Shown: positions 24,801 through 34,104 of the stretch, piece by piece
Layout of the letters: each line of letters starts with the position of its first letter
Position numbering within the stretch: the first letter of the stretch is position 1
Notes under the pieces: model-generated
The model's input: only the letters and a program-made list of their open reading frames with translations
Databases searched by the model: none
What the model was told of the DNA's origin: nothing
Translations under genes and position numbers: made by a program
Source of the DNA: Streptomyces varsoviensis
Lineage (GTDB): Bacteria; Actinomycetota; Actinomycetes; Streptomycetales; Streptomycetaceae
Assembly: GCF_000718635.1 (NCBI RefSeq)
Contig: NZ_JOBF01000003.1
Span: 186,001 to 250,000 of the forward strand
DNA length: 64,000 nt
Reading direction: 5' to 3'

Positions 24801-26512
24801 ACCACAGCGGAGGGGCCCGAGTCGGCCAGCATGAACGCCACCCGCTCCGCCGGATACCCCACATCCACCGGCACGTACGCCGCACCCGCCTTCCACACCC
24901 CCAACAGCGCCACCAGAAGCTCCGCCGAACGCTCCAGCACCACCGCCACCCGGGCCCCACGCCCCACACCCAGACCGCACAGATAACCGGCCAACCGATC
25001 CGAGGCGATGTCCAACTCCCGGTAGGTGAGCCGGCGTCGACCGTCGACGACGGCCACGGCGTCGGGCGTGCTCCGCGCGTGCCGGGCCACCAGTTCCGGC
25101 GCCGGCACGCCCTCGGACTCGCCCGCCGTGGTGTTCCACCCCGTGACCACCCGCTCGCGTTCCGGCGCGCCGCTCAGTACGTCGATGCCGCCCACCAGCG
25201 CCCCGGGCTCGGCCACGATCCGCTCCAGCACCCGCAGGACCCGGCCGGGCAGCGACCGCACGGTCTCCTCGGCGACCAGGTCCGGCCGGTAGTCCATGCG
25301 CACCCGTAAGCGGTCGCCCGGGGAGAAGCTCATGGCCAGCGGGTAGTGGGTCGCCTCGCGCACGTCCAGCGAGCGGAAGACGGGCGCGTCGGCGGCGCCC
25401 TCCGGTCCGCCGGGCAGGGTGGGGTAGCTCTCGTACGCGACGAGGGTGTCGAAGACGGAACCCGGTCCGACGAACCGCTGCACCTCGGACAGGCCCATGT
25501 GCTGGTGGGCCATCAACTGCGACTGGTTCTCCTGGAGTTGGGCGAGCAGTTCGAGCAGCGTCTGCTGCCCGTCGAGGCGCACCCGTACCGGCAGGGTGTT
25601 GATGAGCAGCCCCACCATCGACTCCACGCCCGGCACTTCCGGCGGCCGCCCGGAGACCGTGGTGCCGAACACCACGTCGCGGCGCCCGGTCAGGCGGGCC
25701 AGCACCAGCGCCCAGGCGCCTTGGACCACCGTGTTCACGGTCAGGTGCCGGGCGCGGGCGAACTCGGTGAGGGCGCGGGTCGCCTCCTCACCGAGCTCCG
25801 CCGCGCTCACCTCCGGGACCGCCGCGGCCCGGCCCGGGTCCGCCGGTGCCACCAGGGTCGGCCCGTCGGCCCCGGCCAGTTCGGCCCGCCACGCCTGGCG
25901 TGCGGCCTCCTTGTCCTGCCGAGCCAGCCACGCCAGGTACTCCCGGTAGGAAGCCGGTGGCGCCAGCCCCGCGTCGTCGCCCCCCGCCGCGTAGACGGCG
26001 GCCAGTTCCCGCTCCAGGACCGGGGTGGACCAGCCGTCCAGCAGGATGTGGTGGCACGTCATCACCATCGCGTGCCGGTCGGGGCCGAGCCGGATCAGCA
26101 CCAGGCGCATGAGGGGGGCCGCCGCCAGGTCGAACCGCCGGGCCCGTTCCCGGGCCGCCAGTTCCGCCACCTCGGCCGCCGCCCGGTCGGCGGGCAGGTG
26201 CGCCAGGTCGGCCTCGCGCCACGGCAGGTTCACCTCGCGCGGGATGAGCTGGACCGCCTCGCCCGACTTGCGCCGGTGGAAGCTGGCCCGCAGCGCCGCG
26301 TGCCGTCTGAGCAGGCACTGCCACGACGCCCGCAGGCGGCCCGCGTCCAGCGGCCCGTCCACCGACATCGTCCGCTGGACGACATAGACATCCGATTCCC
26401 GGCCGCCGGCGACGGCGTGGAACAGGATGCCTTCCTGCAAGGGCGACAGCGGCCATACCTCGGCCAGCGCGGCCCCCTTGGCAGCGGCCGGGGAACTCCC
26501 TGGGGAACTCAC
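21842..26512 (-). CDS. comB: NRPS module 3: C-A(Hpg)-T-E, ComB-like
   Basis: 1556 aa, one module. Condensation domain (about 1-450) with HHILLDGWS near 152. Adenylation domain with [11 protein letters not shown] near 619 and specificity residues D-I-Y-H-L-G-L-L-C-K, predicting 4-hydroxyphenylglycine. Carrier domain with LGGDSITS near 1020. Epimerase with [10 protein letters not shown] near 1203 and NYLGRF near 1437, both intact. It should add D-Hpg as residue 3. The GTG start overlaps the upstream stop as GTGA and is preceded by GGAAGGAGG, so the two genes are translationally coupled. The A domain is nearly identical at the DNA level to that of module 4 in the next gene over about 900 bp. A stand-alone module 3 with an E domain fits type V (complestatin-like) assembly lines. 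Confidence 0.93.
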   Translation of the reverse strand: MSSPGSSPAAAKGAALAEVWPLSPLQEGILFHAVAGGRESDVYVVQRTMSVDGPLDAGRLRASWQCLLRRHAALRASFHRRKSGEAVQLIPREVNLPWREADLAHLPADRAAAEVAELAARERARRFDLAAAPLMRLVLIRLGPDRHAMVMTCHHILLDGWSTPVLERELAAVYAAGGDDAGLAPPASYREYLAWLARQDKEAARQAWRAELAGADGPTLVAPADPGRAAAVPEVSAAELGEEATRALTEFARARHLTVNTVVQGAWALVLARLTGRRDVVFGTTVSGRPPEVPGVESMVGLLINTLPVRVRLDGQQTLLELLAQLQENQSQLMAHQHMGLSEVQRFVGPGSVFDTLVAYESYPTLPGGPEGAADAPVFRSLDVREATHYPLAMSFSPGDRLRVRMDYRPDLVAEETVRSLPGRVLRVLERIVAEPGALVGGIDVLSGAPERERVVTGWNTTAGESEGVPAPELVARHARSTPDAVAVVDGRRRLTYRELDIASDRLAGYLCGLGVGRGARVAVVLERSAELLVALLGVWKAGAAYVPVDVGYPAERVAFMLADSGPSAVVCTEASRNAVPPDAQGRLVVIDDPRVAAEVAGCPAEGAPVVVGAEDLAYVMYTSGSTGVPKGVAVPHASVAALVSERGWGVDPQDAVLLHARHAFDISMYEVWVPLAAGGRVVVAGPGAVDAQRVRTAVADGVTSVHVTAGLFRVLAEESPECFAGLREVLTGGDVVPAGSVARVREACPEVSLRHLYGPTEGTLCATWHVLKPGEGAPEALPIGRPLTNRQVYVLDAFLNPLPPGLTGELYIAGAGLAHGYLERPGISAERFVACPFATEAAGGAYGGGPGGPSGGRMYRTGDLVRWTDDGELVFVGRADGQVKIRGFRVELGEIEAALTAHPAVTDAVVVAREDRPGERRLIGYVVTDERGADPEAVQSHLTGTLPEYMVPAAVLVLDALPVTANGKVDRAALPAPDFAGRAARQAPRTPAEKILCRLFAEVLGVERVGAEDSFFELGGDSITSMQLASRSVREGVHISVQDVFDRQTPAALAAVARLGDAPAAVPDLGVGTVPWTPVMRALGEHAAGPAFTQWAIARTPAGLTRDVLVAGLAAVLDTHAVLRARTVPGEQVLRVSERGTVDAAALVARVDATDVAADGLDKAADRAAREAAGRLDPAAGAMLRAVWLDAGPGRAGRLALVIHHLVVDGVSWRILLPDLGAACEALAAGRQPALEAVGESFRRWAELLAAQASAPERTAELDAWEALLDGPDPLLGGRALDPARDTRAAVDHGIWTVPRRDAATLVGRTPAVFHCGVHEVLLAALAGAVAHWRHDGGPAAGVLLDIERHGREPVEGVELSRTVGWFTSVHPVRLRLNGVDLDEAAAGGPAAGTLLKAVKEQSRAVPGDGLGYGLLRHLNPETGPRLAALPAPQIAFNYLGRFGAGAGSEGASGDWRLAGAAAIGGSADPDQPARYALEAGAVVQETPDGPELTLHLGWSAGVVDEPAARRLARGWLAMLSGLAAHTTAPAAGGHTPSDFTLVDLDQEELDEFET

Positions 26513-29500
26513 AGCGACAGCCCTCCTTCCAGATGTGCCGCTATCGCCTCGAATTGCTCGACCTCGTCCTGGTCGAGGTCGAGCAGGACGAAGTCGGAGG
26601 GGGTGTGCCCGCCCGCCGCCGGTGCCGAGGTGTGGGCGGCCAGGCCGCCCAGCATCTCCAGCCAGGTCCGGCCCAGCCGCTCCACCACGGCCTCGGCCAG
26701 CAGCCGGTCCGGCCAGCTCAGCGTGATGGTCAGCCGGGGCCCGTCCGCGGTGTCGCGGATGACCGCGCCCGCTTCCACCGCGTGCGGGGCGGGCATGTCC
26801 GGATCGTCCGAGCCGCCGATCGCCGTCGCGCCGGCCGGCTCCCAGGGGCCGACCGCCCCGATCGCGGCGGCTTCCGCGCGGGCGGCGAAGCGGCCCAGGT
26901 AGTTGAAGCCGATCTGCGGGGCGGGCAGCGCCGCCAGCCTCGGCCCCGTCTCCGGGTTGAGGTGGCGCAGCAGCCCGTAACCGAGCCCGTCACCGGGCAC
27001 CGCCCGCGCCTGCTCCTTGACCGCCTTCAGCAGGGTGCCCGCCGCCGGGCCGCCCGCCGCCGCCTCGTCCAGGTCGATCCCCGTGAGGTCGAGCCGCAGC
27101 GGATGCACGCTGGTGAACCACCCGACCGTACGGGTCAGGTCGACCCCGTCGGCCGGCTCCCGGCCGTGTCCCTCGACGTTCACCAGTACGCCGGGACGGC
27201 CGCCGGGCCGCCGGCGCGCGACCGCGCCCGCCAGCGCCGCGAGCAGCACCTCGTGCGCGCCGCAGTGGAACGCCGCCGGGGTGCCGGCCGCCAGGGTCGC
27301 CGCCTGCCGGTTCGGCACCGACCAGGAGCGGTGGCGCACAGTCGCCATGGTGTCGATGGCCGGGTCCAGCGCGCTTGTGCCGAGCGGGGGGTCTTCCGCC
27401 TCCAGCAGGGCGGTCCAGGCGTCCAGTTCGGCGACCCGCTTGGGGGCCGACGCCTGCTCGTACAGCATTCCGGCCCATCGGCGGAAGGACGTGCCCACCG
27501 GCTCAAGTTCCGGCCGCCGTCCGGCCATCACGGCCTCGCAGGCCGTCTGAAGGTCCGGTAGCAGGATGCGCCAGGACACCCCGTCCACCGCCAAGTGATG
27601 CACCGCCAGCACCAACCGGCCCACCCGGCCCGGACCGGCGTCCAACCACACCGCCTGCGCCATCACCCCGGCGGCCGGATCGAGCCGCCCCACCGCCACC
27701 CGCGCCGCGCGCTCCGCCACCTCGTCCAAGCCGCCGACCACCGCCACCCGGCTCACCAGCGCGGCGGCATCCACCGCACCGCGCTCACTCACCACCAGAG
27801 CCCGCTCCGCGCCGTCGGCCACCACCCGCGCCCGCAACATGTCATGCGTGTCCAGCACGGCGCCCAGCCCGGCCACCAGCACCTCACGCGTCAGCCCCGC
27901 CGGAGCGCCGACGACCATCCACTGCGCGAACCGGCCGCCGGTGACCCGGTCGCCCAGCGTGTGCGTGACCGGGGTCCAGGGCACCCGGCCGACGCCCGCC
28001 TCGCCGTCCGCGTGCGCGGCGGACGCGGGCCCGACGGCCTCGGCCAGCCGCGCGAGCCGTTCGGGGGTCTTCGCCTGGAAGACCTGGCGGGACGTCACCA
28101 CCAGGCCGGCGCGCCGGGCCCGGGACACCAGTTGCAGCGAGACGATCGAGTCGCCGCCCAGCTCGAAGAAGTTGTCCTGGGCCCCTACGCCCTCCAGCCC
28201 CAGGAGTTCGGCGAACAGGTCGCACAGGACCCGCTCGGCCGGGGTGCGCGGGGCGCGTCCGGTGGCCCGCGCCGCGAAGTCGGGTGCGGGCAGGGCCGTC
28301 CGGTCCACCTTTCCGTTCGGCGTCAGCGGCAGCTCGTCGAGCACCACCACGGCCGCCGGCACCATGTACTCCGGCAGCGACCCGGCCACGTGCTCGCGTA
28401 TCGCGCGGCCGTCCACCGGCCGTCCGCCGGGGACCACGTAGCCGACCAGGCGGGTCTCGCCCGGGCGGTCCTCCCGGACCACGGCCACCGCCTCGCCGAC
28501 GGCCGGGTGCGCCGTCAACGCGGCCTCCACTTCGCCGAGTTCGACGCGGAATCCGCGCACCTTGACCTGTGCGTCGGCGCGGCCGACGAAGACCAGCTCG
28601 CCGTCGTGCGTCCAGCGCGCCAGGTCCCCGGTCCGGTACATCCGCCCGCCGGAAGGCCCACCGGACGACCCGCCGGGCGGCCCGCCGGACGTCCCGCCGG
28701 AAGGCCCACCGGACGACCCGCCGGACGACCTGTCGGACGCCCCGTCGGACCACCTACCAGCGGCCTCGGCGGCGAACGGGCAGGCCACGAACCGCTCCGC
28801 CGTCAGCCCCGCGCGCCCCAGGTAGCCGCGGGCCAGGCTCACCCCGGCCACATACAGCTCCCCGACCACGCCGGGCGGCACCGGCCGCAGGAACGCGTCC
28901 AGCACGTACGAGCGGGAGTTGGCGATGGGGCGGCCGATCGTCGGCGCCTCGCCGCCGGTCAGCGGGGCGCTGACGGTGGAGACGACGGTGGCCTCCGTGA
29001 CCCCGTACTCGGCGAACAGTTCCCGTCCCGTGGCCCACCGCCGCCGCGCGTCCTCGGTCATCGGCTCGCCGCCGATGGTCAGCGCGCGCAGCTCCGGCAG
29101 CTCCTCCGGCGGCAGCAGCGGCAGGAAGGCCGCGGTCATGGCTGCGTGGGTGACCCGCCGGGTGCGCAGCAGGCGGGCCAGGTCCTCGCCGAGCGGCGGC
29201 GGCCCCGGCGGCGCCAGTACGAGCCGGCCGCCCGCGCACAGCACCGGCCAGGTGTCGGCCATCGCCACGTCGAAGCTCGGCGAGACCAGTTGGGCCACGC
29301 GGCTGCCGGCGTCCAGCGCGTGCCGCGCGACGCGGTCGGCGACGAGGTTGCGCAGTCCGCGGTGGGTGGCGGCCACGCCCTTCGGCGTGCCGGTCGAGCC
29401 GGAGGTGTAGATCACGTACGCCGCGTTGTCCACCCGCAGCGGCGTGCGGCGCTCCGCGTCCCGCACACTGCCGCCCGCGTGGCCCGCGACGACCGCGGCC

Positions 29501-32500
29501 ACCGCCGGATCGTCCAGCACGACCACCCGGCCGCCGTAGCCGTCCGGGACCACGTGCCGGGTGCCGGTGGTGCACACCACCGCGGCCGGGGCCGCGTCGC
29601 CGAGCACGAACGCCACCCGCCGCGCCGGATAGGCCGGGTCCACCGGTACGTAGACCCCGCCCGCCATCGACACGGCCACCACGGCGACCAGCGTCGGCGC
29701 CGACCGCTCCGCGGCCACCGCCACCCGGTCCTCCGGGCCCACCCCGAGGCTGATCAGGAACCGGGCCAGGCTCCCCGCCCGCCACTCCAACTCGCGGTAC
29801 GTGAGCCGCTGTCGGCCGTCGTCCACGGCGATCGCGTCGGGCGACCGGCGGGCCTGGCGGGCGAAGAGCGCGGGCAGCGGCTCGGGGGCCACCGCCACCG
29901 CGGTGCGGTTCCAGTCCTCGACCACCCGCCGGTGCTCGTCCGCGTCCAGGACGCCGATCCGGCCCACCGGCGCCGAGCCGTCGGCCAGTATCTGCTCGAA
30001 GACCCGCACCAGCCGTCCGGCCAGCGCCTCGGCGGTCTCGGCGGCGACCTGGTCCCGGCGGTGGGCGAGGCGCAGCCGCGTCCGTTCGCCGGGTACGACG
30101 CCCAGGGTCAGCGGGTAGTGCGTGGCCTCGCGCGTCCCCAGGACCGCGAACGACAGGGCGCCCGGCGCGGCCGGGCCGGCGGCCCGGCGCGGGTAGTTCT
30201 CGTGCACCAGGAGCGTGTCGAAGACGGCTCCCGGGCCGGCCAGCCGCTGGACCTCCGACAGGCCCAGGTGCTGATGGGCCAGCAGCGCGGTCTGGTGCTC
30301 CTGCAGCTCCCGCAGCGTCTCCAGCACCGACCGCCCGGCGTCGAGCCGCACCCGTACCGGCAGCGTGTTGATGAACAGGCCGACCATGGACTCCATGCCG
30401 GGCAGCTCCGGCGGGCGGCCCGCCACCGTGGCGCCGAAGACCACGTCCGTACGGCCGGACAGCCGGGCGAGCACGAGCGCCCAGGCGCCCTGCACCAGGG
30501 TGTTCACCGTCAGGCCGTGGCGCCGGCCGAACGCGGCCAGGCCGCGGGTGACCTCGGCCGGGAGGTCGGTGACGAGGTGCCCGGTGTCCGCCGGGCCGGG
30601 CTCCCCGGCGCCGCGGGCGACCAGCGTCGGCTCCCGCGCCCCGGAGAACTCCGCGCTCCAGGCGGCCCGCGCGGCCCCCTTGTCCTGCCGGCCCAGCCAC
30701 GCCAGGTGGTCCCGGTAGGAGGCGGCCGGCTCCAGGTGCGAGGCGTCCCCGCCGGCCTCGTACACCGTGGCCAGCTCATCGAGCAGGACCGGCATCGACC
30801 AGCCGTCCATCAGGATGTGGTGGCTGATGACGACGAGCCGGTGGCGCCGTTCGCCGAGGCGGATCAGCAGCAGCCGCAGCAGCGGCGCGACCGCCGGGTC
30901 GAACCGCCGCCGCTGCTCCTGTACGGCCAGCTTCTCGATGGCGTCCGGCACTTCGGACTCCGCCAGCGCCGACAGGTCCGCCACCCGCCACGGCAGGTCC
31001 ACCGCGTCACGGATGACCTGTACGGCCTGGCCCGAGGCGCTGTGGTGGAAGCTCGCGCGCAGCGCGGCGTGCCGGTCCGAGAGCGCGGCCCACGACGCCC
31101 GCAGCCGGGCGGGGTCCAGCGGGCCGGTCAGCTCCAGCATCCACTGGGTCTCGTAGACATCCGGGCCCCGCTCCTCGAAGGCGGACTGGAAGAGCAGCCC
31201 CTCCTGGAGCGAGGACAGCGGCCAGATGTCCGTCAGCCGCGGCACGGCGGCCTCCAGCTCCGCGACGCTGTCCGGGGAGAGGTCCAGCAGCGGGAAGTCG
31301 CCGGACGTGTGCCCGCCCGCGCCGGGCGCCTCTGCGGCTCCCGCGCCCTCGGCTCCGGCGTCCTGGGCTCCCGCGTGCCCGGCTCCCGCGTCCCGGGCTC
31401 CCGCGCCCCCGCATCCCGCATCCCGGGCTCCCGCGTGCCCGGCGGCGGGCTCCGCCGCGCCGGCGGCCCCGGCCGCCGCCAGCCGCTCGGGCGTTCTGAG
31501 GTCGAAGACCTGCTGGGGCGTCACCGCCAGCCCGGCCCGCCGTGCCCGCGACACCAGTTGCAAGACCATGATCGAGTCGCCGCCCAGCTCGACGAAGCCG
31601 TCCTCGGCGCCGACCCGATCCAGCCCCAGCACCTCGGCGTAGAGCGCGCACAGGGTCTCCTCGGCCGCCGTACGCGGCTCCCGTCCCGATGCCTTCGCGG
31701 CGAAGTCGGGCGCGGGCAGGGCCTCGCGGTCGACCTTGCCGTTCGGGGTGAGCGGCAGCCGGTCCAGCGGCACCAGCACGGCGGGGACCAGGTACTCCGG
31801 CAGCGCCCCGGCAAGGTGCTCGCGCAGGGCGGCGAGCAGTGCGCCGGTGTCGTGGGTCGCCGCGACACCAGCCGTACGAGCCGCCGCGACACCGCCCGTA
31901 CGAGCCACCGCGCCGCCGCCGGTACGAGCCGGCGCGCCGCCGCCCGTACGAGCCGGCGAGGACCCCCCGGTACGGGACGACGGCGCTCCCGGGTCCGCCA
32001 CCGTCCGCGCGCGCCGGTCGTCCGGACGCGGCGCCGCAGCCGGGCCCGGGGTCGCGTCCGGGACCACGTACCCGACCAGGCGCCGCTCGCCGGGCCGGTC
32101 CTCCCGCGCCACCACCACGGCCTGACCGACCGCCGGATGCGCGGTCAGCGCCGCCTCGACCTCGCCCGGCTCCACCCGGAACCCGCGGACCTTCACCTGA
32201 CCGTCGTCCCGGCCGACGAAGACCGACTCACCGTCGTGCGTCCGGCGCACCAGGTCCCCGGTCCGGTACATCCGCCCGCCCGGAGGCCCACCCGATGCCC
32301 CGTCGGAAGCCCCGGTGGCGAACGGGCAGGCCACGAATCGCTCCGCAGTCAGCCCCGCCCGAGCCAGATACCCCAGCGCCAGCCCCGCGCCGGCGAGGTA
32401 CAGCTCCCCGACCATGCCCGGCCCCACCGGCCGCAGGTGCGCGTCCAGGACGTACGCCTGCCGGTTGGTGAGCGGGCGGCCGATCGGCAGCGGCTCCGGT

Positions 32501-33447
32501 GTCTCCTCCCCCGGGTGCAGGACATGCCAGGTGGCGCACAGCGTGCCCTCGGTCGGCCCGTACATATGCCGTACGGAGAGCTCCGGGCAGGCCGCGCGTA
32601 CCCGCGCCACCGAGGCCGCGGGCACCACGTCGCCCCCGGTCAGCACCTCCCGCAGACCGGCGAAGCACTCCGGGGACTCCTCCGCCAGCACCCGGAACAA
32701 CCCCGCCGTCACATGCACCGCCGTGGCCCCGTCGGCCACCGCCGCGCGCATCCGCTGGGCGTCCACCGCGCCCGGCCCCGCCACCACCACCCGGCCCCCG
32801 GCGGCCAGCGGCACCCACACCTCGTACAGCGACGCGTCGAAGGCGTGCGGCGCGTGCATCAGCACCGCGTCCCCGGGGCCGACGCCCCAACCGGGTTCGG
32901 CGGCCAGCCCCGCCACGCTCCCGTGCGACACCGCCACCCCCTTCGGCAGCCCCGTCGAACCGGAGGTGTACATCACGTACGCCAGGTCGTCCGCGCCCAG
33001 CCGTACCGCCGGCCCGTCGGCCGGGCACGCCGCCACCGCCGCCCGCACCCGCGGGTCGTCCAGCACCGTCACCCGCCCCGGCGTGCCGGCCGGCACCGCG
33101 TCCCGGCTCGCCCCGGTGCACACCACCGCCACCGGCGCGGCATCGGCGAGCATGAACGCCACCCGCTCCGCCGGATATCCGGCATCCACGGGCACGTACG
33201 CGGCGCCCGCCTTCCACACCGCCAGCAGCGTCACGAGCAGCCCCGCCGAGCGCTCCATCACCACCGCGATCCGGTCACCGCGCCGCGTGCCCAGGCCGGT
33301 CAGATACGCGGCCAGCCGTGCCGACTCTGCCTCCAACTGCCCGTAACTTACGACCAGTTCACCGTCCAGGAGGGCCACCGCCCCCGGGGCCCGCTCCGCC
33401 TGCCGGGCTATCAGCTCCGGCACTAAGACGCCCGGCACCTCAGTCAT
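26509..33447 (-). CDS. comA: NRPS modules 1-2: A(Hpg)-T loading module, then C-A(Trp?)-T-E, ComA-like
   Basis: 2312 aa. It begins directly with an adenylation domain, without an initial C domain, marking it as the loading protein. Module 1 A domain: [11 protein letters not shown] about 157, code D-A-Y-H-L-G-M-L-C-K (Hpg); carrier GGDSIMV about 620. An Ala/Gly-rich linker with AGARDAG-type repeats (about 655-710) precedes module 2. Module 2: WPLSSLQEG about 740, HHILMDGWS about 875, A core about 1345 with residues D-V-A-A-T-G-E-V-V-K. Small side chains there imply a large pocket, consistent with Trp, though I cannot match the code firmly. Carrier about 1763; E domain HHLAVDG about 1947 and NYLGRF about 2184. 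No E follows module 1, as expected if residue 1 becomes an alpha-keto acyl group. Start ATG at 33447 has GGAGGGTGAG upstream and overlaps the stop of a small leader ORF. Confidence 0.92.
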   Translation of the reverse strand: MTEVPGVLVPELIARQAERAPGAVALLDGELVVSYGQLEAESARLAAYLTGLGTRRGDRIAVVMERSAGLLVTLLAVWKAGAAYVPVDAGYPAERVAFMLADAAPVAVVCTGASRDAVPAGTPGRVTVLDDPRVRAAVAACPADGPAVRLGADDLAYVMYTSGSTGLPKGVAVSHGSVAGLAAEPGWGVGPGDAVLMHAPHAFDASLYEVWVPLAAGGRVVVAGPGAVDAQRMRAAVADGATAVHVTAGLFRVLAEESPECFAGLREVLTGGDVVPAASVARVRAACPELSVRHMYGPTEGTLCATWHVLHPGEETPEPLPIGRPLTNRQAYVLDAHLRPVGPGMVGELYLAGAGLALGYLARAGLTAERFVACPFATGASDGASGGPPGGRMYRTGDLVRRTHDGESVFVGRDDGQVKVRGFRVEPGEVEAALTAHPAVGQAVVVAREDRPGERRLVGYVVPDATPGPAAAPRPDDRRARTVADPGAPSSRTGGSSPARTGGGAPARTGGGAVARTGGVAAARTAGVAATHDTGALLAALREHLAGALPEYLVPAVLVPLDRLPLTPNGKVDREALPAPDFAAKASGREPRTAAEETLCALYAEVLGLDRVGAEDGFVELGGDSIMVLQLVSRARRAGLAVTPQQVFDLRTPERLAAAGAAGAAEPAAGHAGARDAGCGGAGARDAGAGHAGAQDAGAEGAGAAEAPGAGGHTSGDFPLLDLSPDSVAELEAAVPRLTDIWPLSSLQEGLLFQSAFEERGPDVYETQWMLELTGPLDPARLRASWAALSDRHAALRASFHHSASGQAVQVIRDAVDLPWRVADLSALAESEVPDAIEKLAVQEQRRRFDPAVAPLLRLLLIRLGERRHRLVVISHHILMDGWSMPVLLDELATVYEAGGDASHLEPAASYRDHLAWLGRQDKGAARAAWSAEFSGAREPTLVARGAGEPGPADTGHLVTDLPAEVTRGLAAFGRRHGLTVNTLVQGAWALVLARLSGRTDVVFGATVAGRPPELPGMESMVGLFINTLPVRVRLDAGRSVLETLRELQEHQTALLAHQHLGLSEVQRLAGPGAVFDTLLVHENYPRRAAGPAAPGALSFAVLGTREATHYPLTLGVVPGERTRLRLAHRRDQVAAETAEALAGRLVRVFEQILADGSAPVGRIGVLDADEHRRVVEDWNRTAVAVAPEPLPALFARQARRSPDAIAVDDGRQRLTYRELEWRAGSLARFLISLGVGPEDRVAVAAERSAPTLVAVVAVSMAGGVYVPVDPAYPARRVAFVLGDAAPAAVVCTTGTRHVVPDGYGGRVVVLDDPAVAAVVAGHAGGSVRDAERRTPLRVDNAAYVIYTSGSTGTPKGVAATHRGLRNLVADRVARHALDAGSRVAQLVSPSFDVAMADTWPVLCAGGRLVLAPPGPPPLGEDLARLLRTRRVTHAAMTAAFLPLLPPEELPELRALTIGGEPMTEDARRRWATGRELFAEYGVTEATVVSTVSAPLTGGEAPTIGRPIANSRSYVLDAFLRPVPPGVVGELYVAGVSLARGYLGRAGLTAERFVACPFAAEAAGRWSDGASDRSSGGSSGGPSGGTSGGPPGGSSGGPSGGRMYRTGDLARWTHDGELVFVGRADAQVKVRGFRVELGEVEAALTAHPAVGEAVAVVREDRPGETRLVGYVVPGGRPVDGRAIREHVAGSLPEYMVPAAVVVLDELPLTPNGKVDRTALPAPDFAARATGRAPRTPAERVLCDLFAELLGLEGVGAQDNFFELGGDSIVSLQLVSRARRAGLVVTSRQVFQAKTPERLARLAEAVGPASAAHADGEAGVGRVPWTPVTHTLGDRVTGGRFAQWMVVGAPAGLTREVLVAGLGAVLDTHDMLRARVVADGAERALVVSERGAVDAAALVSRVAVVGGLDEVAERAARVAVGRLDPAAGVMAQAVWLDAGPGRVGRLVLAVHHLAVDGVSWRILLPDLQTACEAVMAGRRPELEPVGTSFRRWAGMLYEQASAPKRVAELDAWTALLEAEDPPLGTSALDPAIDTMATVRHRSWSVPNRQAATLAAGTPAAFHCGAHEVLLAALAGAVARRRPGGRPGVLVNVEGHGREPADGVDLTRTVGWFTSVHPLRLDLTGIDLDEAAAGGPAAGTLLKAVKEQARAVPGDGLGYGLLRHLNPETGPRLAALPAPQIGFNYLGRFAARAEAAAIGAVGPWEPAGATAIGGSDDPDMPAPHAVEAGAVIRDTADGPRLTITLSWPDRLLAEAVVERLGRTWLEMLGGLAAHTSAPAAGGHTPSDFVLLDLDQDEVEQFEAIAAHLEGGLSL

Positions 33448-33608
33448 CTCACCCTCCGTAGCGTTCCGCCCCGCGACCGCCCGTTGACGCCGTGCCCGCT
33501 CCGCCGGCGCACGCGTTCCGCCGAGGCGCGGTCGTCCGCACGCCGGTCCCTCCAATTCCCCTGCCGGTATTCGGATAAGGGCAGCGTGGGATCCGTTTGG
33601 TCGTTCAT
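33444..33608 (-). CDS. 54-codon leader ORF with a TTA codon, translationally coupled to the first NRPS gene
   Basis: ATG at 33608 is preceded by AAGGGGGAAAT, a strong ribosome site. The peptide begins [20 protein letters not shown] and becomes Arg-rich; no domain is recognised. Its TGA overlaps the ATG of the NRPS gene as ATGA, and the GGAGG ribosome site of the NRPS gene lies inside its last codons. Leu11 is encoded by TTA, the codon read by the bldA tRNA in Streptomyces and rare in such genomes. Ribosomes finishing this ORF would be positioned to start the NRPS gene, so its translation could gate the operon. Alternatively it is a remnant of a lost gene. No homologue is recognised; the case rests on the start, stop and codon layout. 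Confidence 0.5.
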   Translation of the reverse strand: MNDQTDPTLPLSEYRQGNWRDRRADDRASAERVRRRSGHGVNGRSRGGTLRRVR

Positions 33609-34104
33609 ATTTCCCCCTTGGTCGACGCGGCGTGCGCCGGCGATCGCCCGTCCCGCTCGGGGCCCGTGGCCACAGGACTGCGTGTCCGATCATTCGCACG
33701 GTACGCGGGCACGAGGAATCGGAACCGGGTAGTCGAACAACCGGAAAGGAATGCGGCTATGAATGCCACAGATGCCTTGCCGTCCTCTTCGGAAAACCAT
33801 GAGCTTTCCCCGTACCGCGGCTTCCGCAGCCCCCTCGGAAATCTCGTCGGGGCTTTCAGAGCCGACGGTATCCACTCTGCGCGCCCGGGTGTGCGGGGTC
33901 AACCGCCGGCGGATGGACAGGCGTCTCGTCCAAGAAGGGCAATTACCGCTGTGGCACGCCGCCGGGCCTCGCCCGTCCAACCGTCCGTTGTACGGGCTTG
34001 GGCACCAATAGAAGGGCGTGGGGTCCATTCCGTCGCGTACGACGTCACGGACACCACGCCATTCGGCCGGGCCGCCCCCCGGCGCCGCGCGGGGAGGCCG
34101 CGGG
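33609..34104. other. Intergenic region between the ABC exporter and the NRPS operon; presumptive NRPS promoter region
   Basis: About 496 bp with no convincing gene. On the plus strand an ATG at 33759 has GGAAAGGA upstream and opens a short ORF beginning MNATDALPSSSENHELSPYR. It degrades into Arg/Pro-rich sequence antisense to the exporter, so I do not call it a gene. On the minus strand one copy of GTTCGACTA (complement of 33730-33738) matches half of the StrR-type operator of glycopeptide clusters, but the second half is missing. No confident -35/-10 pair was found. Confidence 0.5.

Noticed and set aside
33710..33738. Half of a StrR-type operator (GTTCGACTA on the minus strand) upstream of the NRPS operon
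   Set aside because: The second half-site expected after an 11-bp spacer does not match, and no StrR-like regulator gene is in the window.
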